A stretch of 38,891 bases of DNA. Source: Pelomyxa schiedti. Its lineage: Eukaryota; Evosea; Pelobiontida; Pelomyxidae. Of this stretch, positions 1 through 14,832 are shown one piece after another. The position numbers and the translations under genes are program-made. Positions within the stretch are counted from its first letter, which is position 1. Every line of letters starts with the position of its first letter. The notes beneath the pieces are model-generated. The model did no database searches and was not told the origin of the DNA. It saw nothing but the letters and a program-made list of their open reading frames with translations. The DNA is taken from the NCBI GenBank assembly GCA_020536535.1, contig JAHLWZ010000953.1:1-38891 (forward strand), read 5' to 3'.

Positions 1-377
1 TTACTCTCACTCTGCACTGTACTACACTGTCTAGTGACGATATTCCTCCTTTTCGAGGTCCGTCCCAGTTCGCTCTATCCCCTCAGTGGTCTATTTTTAG
101 GTTTGTCAGAATTCGGCCGATAAATTGAGTTGTCTCTCATCTCCAAAAACACGTAAGGCGAGTGCATCATTGCTGCTGTACATTGAAGGCAAGCCGTAGT
201 GGCACCAGTTTACTTGCATATTGGCACTTTGTTGAGCTAGAGTAGAGTAGTATTCTTGAAGAGCCCTTGCACTAACTCTTGGGTGATTGGCACCTCAAAC
301 AATTGCTTTTTGAGGGATTGTAATTTCGTAAAGTCATACATACAAGTGGGTGGTGTGAGTGGGCTGGGTTGTGTTGA
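1..377. other. left-edge region downstream of the PI3K gene; possible small minus-strand ORFs
   Basis: This stretch holds no gene I can recognise. On the minus strand, an ATG at about 343 opens a 34-codon frame. A second, differently framed open stretch of roughly 45 codons follows and ends near 112. Both have a protein-like composition, and a pyrimidine-rich CTCTAG acceptor-like sequence lies between them, so they could be two exons of a small gene or a 3' extension of the PI3K gene. They could equally be 3' untranslated sequence. Support is weak. Confidence 0.2.
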
Positions 378-4631
<4,254 letters not shown>

Positions 4632-4739
4632 CTACGTACCAATAAAATACAGTTCTGTAGATCTCGCGAACGGCACCCACCCAACTTGAGTTGCAAACAA
4701 AACAAAGAAAATAAATCGCCGGCAACCGCCGCCAACTTG
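4632..4739. promoter_or_regulatory. short divergent intergenic region between the PI3K and F-box genes
   Basis: About 108 bp separate two start codons that face away from each other, so this must hold both 5' leaders and probably a shared promoter. It is A-rich near the F-box start. I see no recognisable core promoter motif. The function is inferred only from the head-to-head arrangement. Confidence 0.4.
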
Positions 4740-5879
4740 ATGGGCAATCTAACGTCGTCTAGCCCACACCGCGGCCCTCCCGAACCCCAGCCCGCAGTTG
4801 CAGCGACGTCACCTTCCTCTGGAGCAACTGCCGAAGCCGACGCGCCTGCGCCGCAGGCAACCGAAGTCGAGGACGAGAGAGGCGACGGGCTCCCCATCAC
4901 CACGGAGATCTTGTCCCTGGTGCTGTCGCTTGTGGAACTGCGCGACCTGCCCAGCGCGGCGCTCGTGTGCCACCGCTGGCGGCGGGCCTGCCGCGCCGAC
5001 TGCGTGTGGCGCTCCGCCGTGCGGCGCGAGTGTCCCCGAGAGGCCCTCGCGCTGGTCGAGAAGCGCCTCGGCGGCCCGGGCGCGGCGGGCGGAGGCGGGG
5101 CGCGGGAGGGATACAGGGAGGCCCTGCGGTGGGCCGTCGGGGAGCTGCGGCGCGAGAAGATGCGGGACCTGGGCGCCGTGTGCGTCTCGCTGTCGCGGAG
5201 CTTCGACGTCGCTTCCCCGCAGAACTGGGGGGAGCAAATCGCCCGCAGGGGCAAGGAGGGAGAACGAGGTCATTACAACGTGTGTATAACAGCGCGGCTG
5301 CGGCCGAACTTTTTTTTTTTTTTTTTGTTTTGTTTGTTTGTTTGTTTGTTTGTTTTTTTGAATCATTCTTTTATTTATGTTACCAACAGGAGTATCCTCT
5401 GTCAGGCCATTTGGGTCTCAAGGCTATTAATGGAACACAACTGAACACCTATGATGTCCTGTTTGATTTGGATATTCCATATTACAAGTTACACACTTCT
5501 CCTCCCGTAGAACGTAGGATTCCCAAAATAACACATGAGGATTCCTTACCAATTTTCTTAAAAATCAGTGCGGAAACCACTAGCAGAGTTTAGACTGTAC
5601 CTCAAATATTCTGAAGAAATAGGCCCCTATACTCCACTAAAAAGCGTGGAACTTTCAGCAACCGGAGTGGTTCACTTTGCACTGGGACATAAACTTTACT
5701 TTCACGTTTCCGAATGCACACCACTTGATGGATTCACTCCGCGGCACATGAAATGGCTGTGTGAACTACACCCCAACTCCCTTTTCCTTGGTCGCCTCTT
5801 TTCCGACGGTGAACTGGCGTTGTGTATGGGTGAGGATGTTAGATTGGTTTCCGCCTCACTGCATCAGTATGAAGAATGA
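4740..5879 (+). CDS. F-box protein
   Basis: An F-box lies at about residues 50-100 (LPITTEILSLVLSLVELRDL, then LVCHRWRRACRADCVWR). F-boxes bind SKP1 in SCF ubiquitin ligases, so this is probably a substrate adaptor. The remaining C-terminal domain is unrecognised (for example YLKYSEEIGPYTPLKSVELS, then FALGHKLYF). Three exons, 4740-5279, 5390-5513 and 5569-5879, join with GT...AG introns of 110 and 55 nt to give 975 nt with exact frame closure (324 residues). The first exon is very GC-rich while the others are not. The protein begins MGNLTS, which fits the N-myristoylation pattern (Gly2, Ser6), so membrane attachment is possible. The frame stays open upstream of 4740, but that part overlaps the promoter and start of the PI3K gene, so I chose this ATG. 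Confidence 0.8.
5310..5359 (+). repeat. poly-T and TTTG tract in an F-box gene intron
   Basis: Seventeen T residues are followed by tandem TTTG units inside the first intron of the F-box gene, about 30 nt upstream of its AG acceptor. It probably serves as an extended polypyrimidine tract and is likely to vary in length. Confidence 0.8.
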
Positions 5880-5955
5880 TCCATCGACAAAACAGCATGC
5901 AAACTTGTTTGTAACAAAAAAAAACCCCTTTTCTTATCCAAAACATCATAACGCT

Positions 5956-8900
5956 TTAATTTCGTAGTTTAGGTAAAACAGTAGCAGTATCAGTTGTAAG
6001 GTCAACTTTGAACATTCCACGGTAGAGGCGGACGGCCACAGACACAAACTTGTCACGCTCATCAACGTGCATGAATACTAAATGCCAGACTTCTTGAGAC
6101 CGGGATTTCTCAGACTCGAAGAACACACTGACCATCAGTGGTTCAACACGGGGATACAGTACCTATTTTGTTGTAATCAGGGTGGAGAATGTTACAATTA
6201 CGGTTTTTCATATGAAAGTGTTTGCCTTGTTGTTTTTGGGAAAAGAGCATACCAATTTTGATAAATCGGGAAGGGCGGCACTGGCTACATGTGTGAATTG
6301 TGGTGTGGGTGGTTTTGGTAGTCCGGCCAAGGGGTAGTTCCCAAGGTCTTCATTGCAAAGGTAAAACTTGCTTCTTGTTGCCACCACGGTAACTGGTAGA
6401 ACAGGGCCAACTAAAATTGGTGTGTAAATCTAATCAACAAAAAGAGAGTGGGAAATACTTGTAGCTGGCAGTGATGAAGTTGCGAAAGTAGAGGAGGCAA
6501 CACGGCGGAAAGCAAGCAAGTAAAGAGCAAATGTCTGCCGGGTGGAGGGAGAGCACACAGCACAGAAATTGGCCAGTGTGTCAGCATTGCGGTGACAGAC
6601 TTCCAATGGGGCACCATGACCTTCGTCGTTCTTGTGTGCGGTTGCAGTAAGGATGTCCACGAACCTTTTGGCATTATTGGTTAAGGTTAATTGTGTTTTT
6701 GTTACTTGTGGGTCCTTTTATGGGACCGTGTGAGGAAAACAAATAAATTGTTCCCAGGAAGTTCAATTCTGTATTGTAAGTGAGTAGTGGACATTGTATT
6801 TTCTTTGTGGGCAATTACCTAAAGTATTGGTGGAATGGTCCTATTGTTACAGTTCGCACTTGACTGAGTCTGTGTAAGGCAATGGTAACAGTATCTGAAC
6901 GTGGTTTCAGATTGGAACCAAAGGAGCAATTCAAAAACCGCGGATGTCCCGTGAAGTGTCATCTTTGGGCATTTGAAGGTAAATGTATACATTGGATAAA
7001 AGTAGTATCAAAGTTCTGTGCGCCGTTTTAAAACTAGAAAGAGGTGCTCGGAACACACTGTTCCTCCAGTACATTATTTCCAAAAACAACAAAACTTGTA
7101 TAAAACCCGTAAAGTAGTTTTTCTCCTTTGTGTGGTTTTTTAAAAACCTAGATACTACTGAGAAAAAAAACGGAAAAGGTGGAATTCCGTACACTCTTAT
7201 TTAAGAAATCTCCAATATCAGGGTCATTTGCCAAAACATAGAACAAATCATCTTCAACAGGAATATTCGCGGGAACTTGGAGGGCACCTCTGGGGGCAAG
7301 AGGTGGTGCTGCTAAACTTGTTGAAGAAGGTCGTCGTCTGAAATAAAGTAAGTGGGGAAAATCTTGTGAAGGGCTTACTGGAGTGGCGGAGCTTCTGCTG
7401 CTGCAGTAGCTGGAGTTGTTGAGGAAGCAGCTGTGGTTGTTGGTGTCGGTGTAGGTGTCGGTGTAGGTGTAGGTGTTGGCGATGGTGATGTCGCTGTAAC
7501 TGGTTCCACCTGCACTGTTTTACACAGCTTCAGTGAATGGAAGAAAGGATTACCTTTGCTGCTGGGACGAAGGGCTTCACTTGATCCTGAAAAGCGGCTA
7601 GTTGTGAACTGGCAATGTGATAAACTTTTTGGACCGGTCCAAATTCAAGATAAATAGTTGTGATAACTTCCGTTGTTGTGGCTGTTACAGACTGTTGTTA
7701 GCTGGTAGGATTTTAATTCATCAGGGAAACAAACAGGGTGATTTGAATCCAGTCAAACGCGCGAGTTCTGTTTTGCCAACAATGGCGTTGTTCTGGCGTG
7801 GGTCAACTTCAACCAGAAGATTTGCTTTTGTGAAGACAACAACTCTGGGTTCCCAGTTCCCAGCTGGTGTTTTTTCTTCAACATTAAACCCACGGGCTTT
7901 GCTGTAATGGTAAAAAGGGAATTATTATGTGCATAGATAAACAAATAAGCAACAAGATGGAAATGATCATACCGTGGTTCTGCAGGCTGTGAAGATCCGG
8001 GTGTCTGCGGTTGTGCTTGGGGTTGTGGGGGTGGTGATTGTGGTTGGGGGGGTGGTTGTACGGGAGATGACGGAGCAGGTTGTGGAGCAGGTTGTGAAGG
8101 AGGCTTATCGAGAGGTTGTGGAGTGGGTTGTGGTGGGGGTTGAGGAGGGGGTTGTGAGGGTTGTTGTGGTAATGTAGACTGGGGAGGCGGTGTTTGAGAT
8201 GGTTGTGGAGGAACAGGCTGGGGTTGCACGGGTTGGACTGGTTGCGCTTGAGTTTGTTTTGCATCTCTTTCTCTTTGTTCTCTTTCTCGTTGTTCTCTTT
8301 CATACTGTTCTTTCTCTCTTTGTTCTTTTTCTTTTTGCTCTTTTTCAGCTTGAAGCTGGAGTTGCTGCTGTTGCTGCTGAATTTGAAGCTGCAATTGTAG
8401 TTGCTGTTGCTGGAGTTGCTGTTGGAGTTGAATAAAGGAAGTTTGTTGGGGTTGCCCGTGTTGAAGTTGAGAAAGTAGTAATTGTTGTTGCAAGATTTGT
8501 TGTTGCAGCAATTGTTGTTGCATAAGTTGTTGCTGGAGCAGCTGGTCGGTTGAAGGAAGAACTGGTACAGGAGATACCAAGATGGGAGGTGATGGCGATA
8601 CAGAAGGCTGTGGTTGCACTGATGAACCTGAGCCTAGCGTTGAAGAGGTTGATCGTGCTGGAGATGAAGGAGGCATATTCGTTGCTTGTGGGGGAGTATG
8701 AGCTTCAGCAGGAGGAGTGCGTGATACGGGAGGTGACGACTGAGGAGACATTGGGGGTTGTCGATTTGGTGCAGGTTGTGCTGAAGTTTGCACTGGAGCA
8801 GAAATTGGAGGGGTTGCAATAACAGTCTGTGTTGGCTGAGGGGGTGTATGAGGTGAAGTAGAGACACGTGCGGGCTGTGGAGATGTATTAACAGCAGGTT

Positions 8901-11302
8901 GTTGTACGGGAGTTGATTGTGGGGGTGTGGTTGATGGTTGGGCATGTGGGGGTGGAGATGACGCAGTTGCAGTCGCTGAAGGTGCTTTTTCCGGAATGGG
9001 TTTCGGGGTAGAACTTGGTGTGTGTGCAGGTGTGGGCGAGGTTGCTGGAGTAGTGGTGTGAGATGTTTGTGCTGAAGATGTTTCAGGTGCCGTTGGTGTG
9101 GGTGTAGTTGTATTGGTAGTTGCAGGGGGAGGTACAGGTGCAGCTGTGTTAGGTGCGGCTGGTGTAGGTGTTGTTGTGTCAGTTTTTTGCGGTTGCTTGT
9201 GGGCACCGACAAAACTCTTACCAGAGGAGGTTGGCTGTGATGGGTGAACGGGTTGTGTGGAGGGTGTCATCTGATTGTAGATAAATAGCCAACTTTCACC
9301 ATATTCATTGTGCATCCGCTCAACCTATTTATTTTTGTTTACAACAAAAAGTGGTACAAATATATTTACTTGATGCTTAAATTGGTTTGAAGGCTCAGAT
9401 AAAGACGTAGACAATACAGGTGCTGTAGATTCTTCACCGATTTCCACAACTTTAGGTTTAATCTAAAGATATTAGAAGAAGATGTGGTAAGTAGTAAACC
9501 TTTTTTGGTTGTCTACTTTGGTCTTCTGGCTCACCTGAGGCTGCTGAAGTTATATTAACAGCAGCACTAGAGGTCGTGAGGGCAGTTGAAGTGGTAGAAG
9601 TAGTTGTAGTTGATGAGGCTGTAGAAGAGCCGTCACTAGATAAGGAATCACCACCATCAACAGTAAATTTGAAATTATCCAAAGATAGCTCTTCAGTGGC
9701 GTGAACAGTTTCTTTTAACCACAGCCTTGTTGAATACACATCTATTTTTCTTCCAAGCTTCGCTTCTACTTCAGATGGCTCACGACCATCCAGTCTGACC
9801 TGGGTGGAGAATTAAAGATGAAAGTGGGAGTTAGGGCCAACTTCAATGGGTTCTCTAAAGCAACTGAAAACGGAATGGCGATAGTTAGTTTGTTGGCTTA
9901 TGGGATTCCCGTCAAGATAAAGATCCGTTAAAACAGGAAGGCCAGCAAGGGGGTCCACTTCATCAATTGAGCTGATGCAGTTATCTCCTAGATCCTAAAT
10001 GAATGTGAGAGAGGTCAAATATCCTTGCGGTACCAATTGCTCAAGGGCGAACAGTTGTTCTAAACCTCTTGTGGTTGTAATACCATTGTTCCGAAGTTTG
10101 AGTCCCGTAAGATTTCCAAGAACCCGATTGATAGCTTTAAAGTCTTTGATATGATTGAAGGAAAGGTTGAGATATCTATGCACTTTAACTTATTGACGGC
10201 AGAAAAAAAGAGGAAGAAACCTCAAGTTAAAACACCCAAAGAGATTTTCAATTCTCTTAATAATGTTGTGACTCAAATCGACATACTCAACATTGTGCAG
10301 AAAGTTCTGTGGGAGAATTAATTGAAGACTCTGTTGATTACCAGTACCATGCATGGCTCAATTTCAGGAATAGAATTATTAGAGGCATCAAAAACCTCCA
10401 ATTTACGCCACAATTTATCTAATCTTTCCTGATCTAATCTGAATGAGCTTGATGGAATCAAACTTCGTTGTACCCATTTCAATTCCAGCTGCCCATTCAA
10501 TATCTAATATTTCCTTTAGACACACGATACTTCTGTGTACCTAAGAGCAAGTGAACAACTTGTACAAGTGGACTAAAGTAAGTACAGTGAGTTCAGTTAG
10601 AGAGGAGCTAAGGACATCAAGATTAGAAATGAGACCAGGTTTGCATGAATCAATCTTTACGAGTAAGGAACCATAAGAACCATAACAGTAAAGTAAACAT
10701 ACTTCTAAAATTTGAAGGGCAGAAAAGGAACTCAAGTCGATAATTCGACTTTTTTCTATGTACCCTTTGGCTTTAGATTCCAGCTGTATCAATTTTAAGC
10801 TTTTATTGGTGAGCAGAACACATACCCTCAATTTCTTTGTATGAGACAAACAATGTTTTAAAAAAGCAAGGTCATCATCTTCAATTGAGGCAGTAAGCAA
10901 AACGCCTGTACATTGCAGTGTTAGGTGCAGCCTTTTGGCGAAATAGCGTCAAGCCACGCATACCTGAAGTCACCCCATTTATTAAATGAAGGCACCCAGG
11001 ATTTAGTGTGAAGGGGCGCTCATCATCGTCATCCTCTTCCTCCCCCTCTTCTTTTTCTGTTTTTTTTGAGTTTATTTAGCAAATTATACACAAATGGGTG
11101 ACATATGACACTAAACAAAAAGTACACTGCCACGCCAGAGACGTGGAGTTTTGTTTTAAAAAATCACCCCGCCCCCCTGCCGTAACACGTGGTGGCAGCC
11201 GTAGGCATTATGGGACGAAATAAACCTCCGAATCGCCTATGTAGGAAATCGATGATCACTTGCACAATGTGTGCCTCTTCCGCCTTCAAACTTGACGCCA
11301 TT
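5956..11302 (-). CDS. large leucine-rich-repeat protein of the STK11IP/nischarin type with a Pro/Gln-rich middle
   Basis: The ATG at 11302 starts MASSLKAEEAHIVQVIIDFL. An acidic exon (about 11055-10970) and an N-terminal region (10910-10330) follow, then LRRs at about 10330-9780 (YVDLSHNII, RYLNLSFNHIKDF, GLKLRNNGI). The LRR cap reads VRLDGREPSEVEAKLGRKI, as in STK11IP/nischarin-like proteins. Next come Ser/Thr-rich sequence, a long Pro/Gln/Thr-rich segment (9210-7980) with polyglutamine and a charged EKEQREKEQ helix, and a C-terminal half with beta-strand-rich PH-like stretches (ending FKVDLTTDTATVLPKLRN; stop at 5956-5958). STK11IP and nischarin are membrane-associated scaffolds in kinase and trafficking pathways, so a scaffold role is inferred. 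Introns are numerous and short, and exon ends are approximate, especially between 7750 and 6700. Confidence 0.75.
7442..7480. repeat. GGTGTA/GGTGTC microsatellite coding Thr-Pro repeats
   Basis: Tandem GTGTAG/GTGTCG hexamers on the plus strand read as alternating Thr-Pro on the coding minus strand, within the LRR protein gene. The tract is probably unstable in length. Confidence 0.75.
8341..8545 (-). repeat. CAG/CAA-type polyglutamine-coding repeat
   Basis: The minus strand is an imperfect run of Gln codons interrupted by Leu and Ile, in two blocks. It lies inside the LRR protein gene, next to a charged Glu/Lys/Arg/Gln heptad-like stretch. Because the codons are mixed, long frames also stay open in the wrong registers. 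Confidence 0.8.
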
Positions 11303-11437
11303 CCCTGATTTTTTTTTCCCCTTGAGCTTCCTTTTTTTTTTTTCCTCCCGTTTTGTGTTTGATCGGATTGTTTCCTGTCGCTTTTGGGGTTGTTTTTTTT
11401 TTTTTTGTTTTTTTCTTTTGTTGTAATCTGATGATGA

Positions 11438-13131
11438 TTACGGGTGTTCCTCCTTGGGTGTGGTGTTGTTTTCGTCCTCGGGCGTTGTAGTCAGGAGATT
11501 GTTTCTTCGTAGCATGCAAGCTTTCTGTTTGATTTGTTAAGAAGATAAAAGAGTGAATGTCACACACCTCATAGGGGGGGTGTATTGGGGCTTGCACAGG
11601 AGGAAGGCGACTCCAAAGGGCTTGAGGTATCTGCATCGAATGACGTGAGAATGTATCACAACAGCTTCCTCTACCTGGTAGGTTTGATCGGAATCGTAAC
11701 CAGAAAGATCCCCGCAAGCTACAAATGGAACTATACAAGGATCAAGTTGCTCAAATTTTGCTGAAGGCAATCAATTAAAGTAATAGAACAGAAGAATTCT
11801 TACGGTAGTTGGAATTTAGACATGGCGTTATCATAAGTGGCTGAAAGTTTGGTGGAGGGTTGTAGTTCTGGCACAGTACAAATGATTCTATGAACATAAC
11901 AAGTTAGTGAAGATGCCTTAGAGAGGGAAATATACCTATGGAGGATGTACGTGAGCTTTTAGGCTTAACAACACAAACGGTGGTGAAAAACATTTTAAGT
12001 TGTGCATAGAGTAGACTGACGTCTTTTCCTCGGAATATCTTGGCGAGGAAAGTCCCTCCAGGCCTTATAACCTTGAGAAAATGAGTGAAAAAAAGAGAAG
12101 TACGGGAAAAGAAACATGTGTAGTGATGTTTAGTGCAGCCAGAAGTAGTTGTGCTTGCACGAATTGATCTAAGTCATGCATCCCCGTAACTGTTTCGCGT
12201 TAGATTTGATGTTTGCAGTATTTTTTGTGACTGTGGTTGATTATAATTAATCTAAAGTATTGGGAGGTTGCTGATTGTGCCTTTGGTGCTTAGCACTGAT
12301 GATACCATCAGGAGCTCCATCACACACGACAATGTCGGCAAGGTTTCCGTGAAAATATGATATAATCTCCTGAGAAATGGTAAATAGATCCCTTTTAGGG
12401 AAACCAATGTGCCCTTCATATTTTGGGGTCTGTCACAGGGATTGACAGACTCCGCTGATTGTATAAGGGTAATTGTTTGTCAGGGCTTTAAAAACTATGA
12501 CAGATGAACTGTATCTGACATAGGGAACAAGCCCTAGGGAAGTTCAAATTAGGAAAACAAACCTCGGCTGTGGATAATTTGGTAATGTCTCCTTTGATTT
12601 GCACAACTCCAGGCAGAGGCGCCATTTCCTGCAGATCTACAGCCACAATCTTCACTGAAGGCTCTCCACTGGCTAAAAAAAAACCATATTTTTAAACCGA
12701 TGAAAAAAAGTGGAGTACACACTGGTGGTTGTGGATGTTGGTTCTGTATATAGTCTCTTGCTCAATACTTGGCTCCAGCTTCCTGGTGCTGCACACAAAT
12801 CAACAGCCCGCTTCACACCACTCAGAATGTGAAACTCCTCGTCGATCTGCATCAGCTTAAATGCGCTCCTTGCTCTCCATCCTTCTTCCTTCGCCTTTCT
12901 GTAGTATATGTCCTGTTTTGAATAGAAATGAGCACGAGATGGACAAGGTGAAAACAAAGCGTCGAAAATAAAATCGTGGGCCCCAAGGGTAACAACAATG
13001 GCATTACCGAAAAAAAAAATCCCCAGCAACACGAGCTAGTGCCGTAATTCACACACACAAAAAAAACACGGTGTACCTACCCTCTTGTCCCGGGATCTAC
13101 CAGTGGCCCTTCTGCTCGCCTTTCCGGACAT
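11438..13131 (-). CDS. TRM7: tRNA (ribose-2'-O)-methyltransferase, TRM7/FTSJ1 family
   Basis: This is an FtsJ-type SAM enzyme that in its family 2'-O-methylates positions 32 and 34 of the tRNA anticodon loop. The start [17 protein letters not shown] is spliced to [20 protein letters not shown]. The SAM-binding motif is [15 protein letters not shown]. All four catalytic K-D-K-E residues are visible: Lys in ARSAFKL, Asp in VVCDGAPD, Lys in GGTFLAKIF, and Glu created at a splice junction in [14 protein letters not shown]. The family signature [14 protein letters not shown] follows, then the tail ending PPIHPPYE and ACMLRRN-type residues. The stop is at 11438-11440. There are at least six introns, including a 44-nt one just after DQTYQ. 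The gene lies 136 bp upstream of the LRR gene start on the same strand. Confidence 0.92.
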
Positions 13132-13287
13132 GATGCTACGCGGTGCGCTTCAGCGAGAAATTTTTGTGTTGATTAGTCTTCGAAGAAGAAGCGATGATGA
13201 ACAAAAAGGGCCTCCCTTGTTTATTAACCTTACAACAACATCCTCATACTTTGAAGACCCAGACTCCCCTCACCACTTGCTGCCCGC

Positions 13288-14496
13288 TCACTGTGCCTTG
13301 TGCACAAAGAAAGTCCTCACCAACTTGTTCACTTCCCTCTTGCACACCGGGCAGCCACCGCGCACCACAACTTTCCTCGCGCACCTGGCGCACACTAGAT
13401 GCCAGCAGCTCGTCATCCACAGTGGATTGCTGCCCAGCGGCTGCTGGCATGTCGGGCACAAGAACCCTGTTGAGAAGTCACACACCCTCACAACCGCCTC
13501 CATCTCATCCGGAACGCTTGCTCGGTCCGCATTCCCTACCGCCGCGGCCGCCGCCGCCGCTGCTGCTGCTGACGAGCGGTGATGGCGAGCATGTGAGGAT
13601 GAGGGCGGTGCCAAGGGCTTGGTGTTGTCCTGTGGCTCGTCGTTTGGAGGGGCGGCTGCGGAGTCACCTCCCTCGCACTCTGCGTTGGCGTTTCTGGGGG
13701 CGTCGGCGCCGACCTCGGCCTGGGAATTGGAAGAGCCAGGGATCGACGTGGAAGGCGTGCTCTGGGCGCTGCTGCTGCCGCTGCTCCCGCTGCTGGTGTT
13801 GCCGTCGTCGCGGTCCTCCTCTCCAACGTAGTTGCCCTCGTCGCCGCTGGCCGTGTCCTCCGGCGGGACGGAGCCAGGCTGGATGACGCGCTGCGGCCTC
13901 CCGTCCACGTCGCTCACGCCGCTCTCGCTGCTGGAGTACGAGCCCTCGTCGCCGCTGCCCACCGCGCCCACGCTCCCTTGCTGGGTCTGCAGCGGGGAGG
14001 CCCCCGGCTGCGCCGCCCCGACCCCGCCCTGCGGGCGCCTCCCGCCGGTGGCCACGGCGGCCTGGCCGCCCCTGCCCCGGCCCCTCCCGCTGCCCCTCGG
14101 CCGGCCCCTCCCCCTCTTGACGGGCACCGGCTGCTGCGCATCCCCTCCCTCGCCCACGCCCACGCCCACCCCGAGCCCCCCCAGCCCCACGCCCTCGGCC
14201 ACGTCCACCGCCGCTCCCCCTCCTCGCTTCCTGCCGACCCTCGGGCGCTTGGGCGAGCGGGTGGACACGGCGGCGCCGCTGGAGGACCGCTTCCGCTCGA
14301 CTTCCTCGCACACGGGGCACTGGCCCTCCGCCACGTCGCGGGTGCGGTTTATGCACGAGATGCACAGGCGATGGCGCGGCGAGTTGTGGCAGTAGTCCGG
14401 ATGAACTTCCCATACTCGCGTTTTACGCTTGCATCGCCCGCTGGAGCACGTCTTGTCGATCGACGTACTCACAAGCCAGGCCCGGCCGTGGCTCAT
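13288..14496 (-). CDS. intronless double RING-type zinc-finger protein with AT-hook
   Basis: A single 402-codon exon. Residues 13-65 form a Cys/His-rich finger (CSSGRC, then CHNSPRHRLCISCIN, then CPVCEE). Residues 348-390 form a classic C3HC4 RING (CPTC, CWHLVCARC, CPVC). Between them is a long disordered Gly/Ser/Arg-rich region with an AT-hook core (KRGRGRPRGSGRGRG) and acidic serine patches. A RING suggests E3 ubiquitin ligase activity and the AT-hook suggests minor-groove DNA binding, so a chromatin-associated E3 is inferred. It is much more GC-rich than most of the window, so its other frames are also open on both strands. The N-terminal finger does not fit the standard RING spacing and may be a variant or another zinc-binding type. 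Confidence 0.8.
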   Translation of the reverse strand: MSHGRAWLVSTSIDKTCSSGRCKRKTRVWEVHPDYCHNSPRHRLCISCINRTRDVAEGQCPVCEEVERKRSSSGAAVSTRSPKRPRVGRKRGGGAAVDVAEGVGLGGLGVGVGVGEGGDAQQPVPVKRGRGRPRGSGRGRGRGGQAAVATGGRRPQGGVGAAQPGASPLQTQQGSVGAVGSGDEGSYSSSESGVSDVDGRPQRVIQPGSVPPEDTASGDEGNYVGEEDRDDGNTSSGSSGSSSAQSTPSTSIPGSSNSQAEVGADAPRNANAECEGGDSAAAPPNDEPQDNTKPLAPPSSSHARHHRSSAAAAAAAAAAVGNADRASVPDEMEAVVRVCDFSTGFLCPTCQQPLGSNPLWMTSCWHLVCARCARKVVVRGGCPVCKREVNKLVRTFFVHKAQ

Positions 14497-14832
14497 GTTG
14501 GTTCAGTTTTGATTTCGTTCGTTTTTGGGAGGAGATGCCAGCCGGCTGCTGGGTTCTCTCTGACAAACTTGAGGAGGAGAATGGAAGGAGTTGTATCACG
14601 CACTGTTCTGATTACACTCCCTGGTGCGCAGCGAACTCCAAGAGCGGGGTGCGATTGTATCTTCCACTCTGGGCGTTAGCAGAAGTCGGTTTTGACCTCA
14701 ACAAAGATCTTGTGTTGGCAGTCTATTTTTAATTTCGGGGTATTGCAGAGTTTCGATTGTTGTTTGCTGGTAATACCAGAAGGAACGCAAAACAAAAAGC
14801 AACAACGAAAAACGAAAGATGGTGTGTCGCCC
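14497..14832. promoter_or_regulatory. divergent intergenic region between the RING and FNT genes
   Basis: The two genes read away from each other here, so both leaders and promoters must lie in this interval. Open frames on both strands look like by-products of base composition. I see no clear conserved motif or RNA gene. Confidence 0.35.

Noticed and set aside
4809-5366. Minus-strand frame over the F-box exon
   Set aside because: Runs through the intron poly-T tract as poly-Lys and has no recognisable domain; the plus frame encodes the F-box.
7884-9212. Additional minus-strand frames through the Pro/Gln-rich segment
   Set aside because: Out-of-register readings of CAA/CAG/CCA repeats; only one register connects with the LRR exons.
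10015-10026. Another ATATCCTT U12-like site
   Set aside because: It is on the plus strand while the gene here is on the minus strand. The same holds for the copy near 25596.
13194-14679. Long plus-strand frames through the RING gene
   Set aside because: They are Pro/Arg/Ala-rich reverse-frame products of GC-rich sequence and lack domains, while the minus frame carries two zinc-binding fingers.
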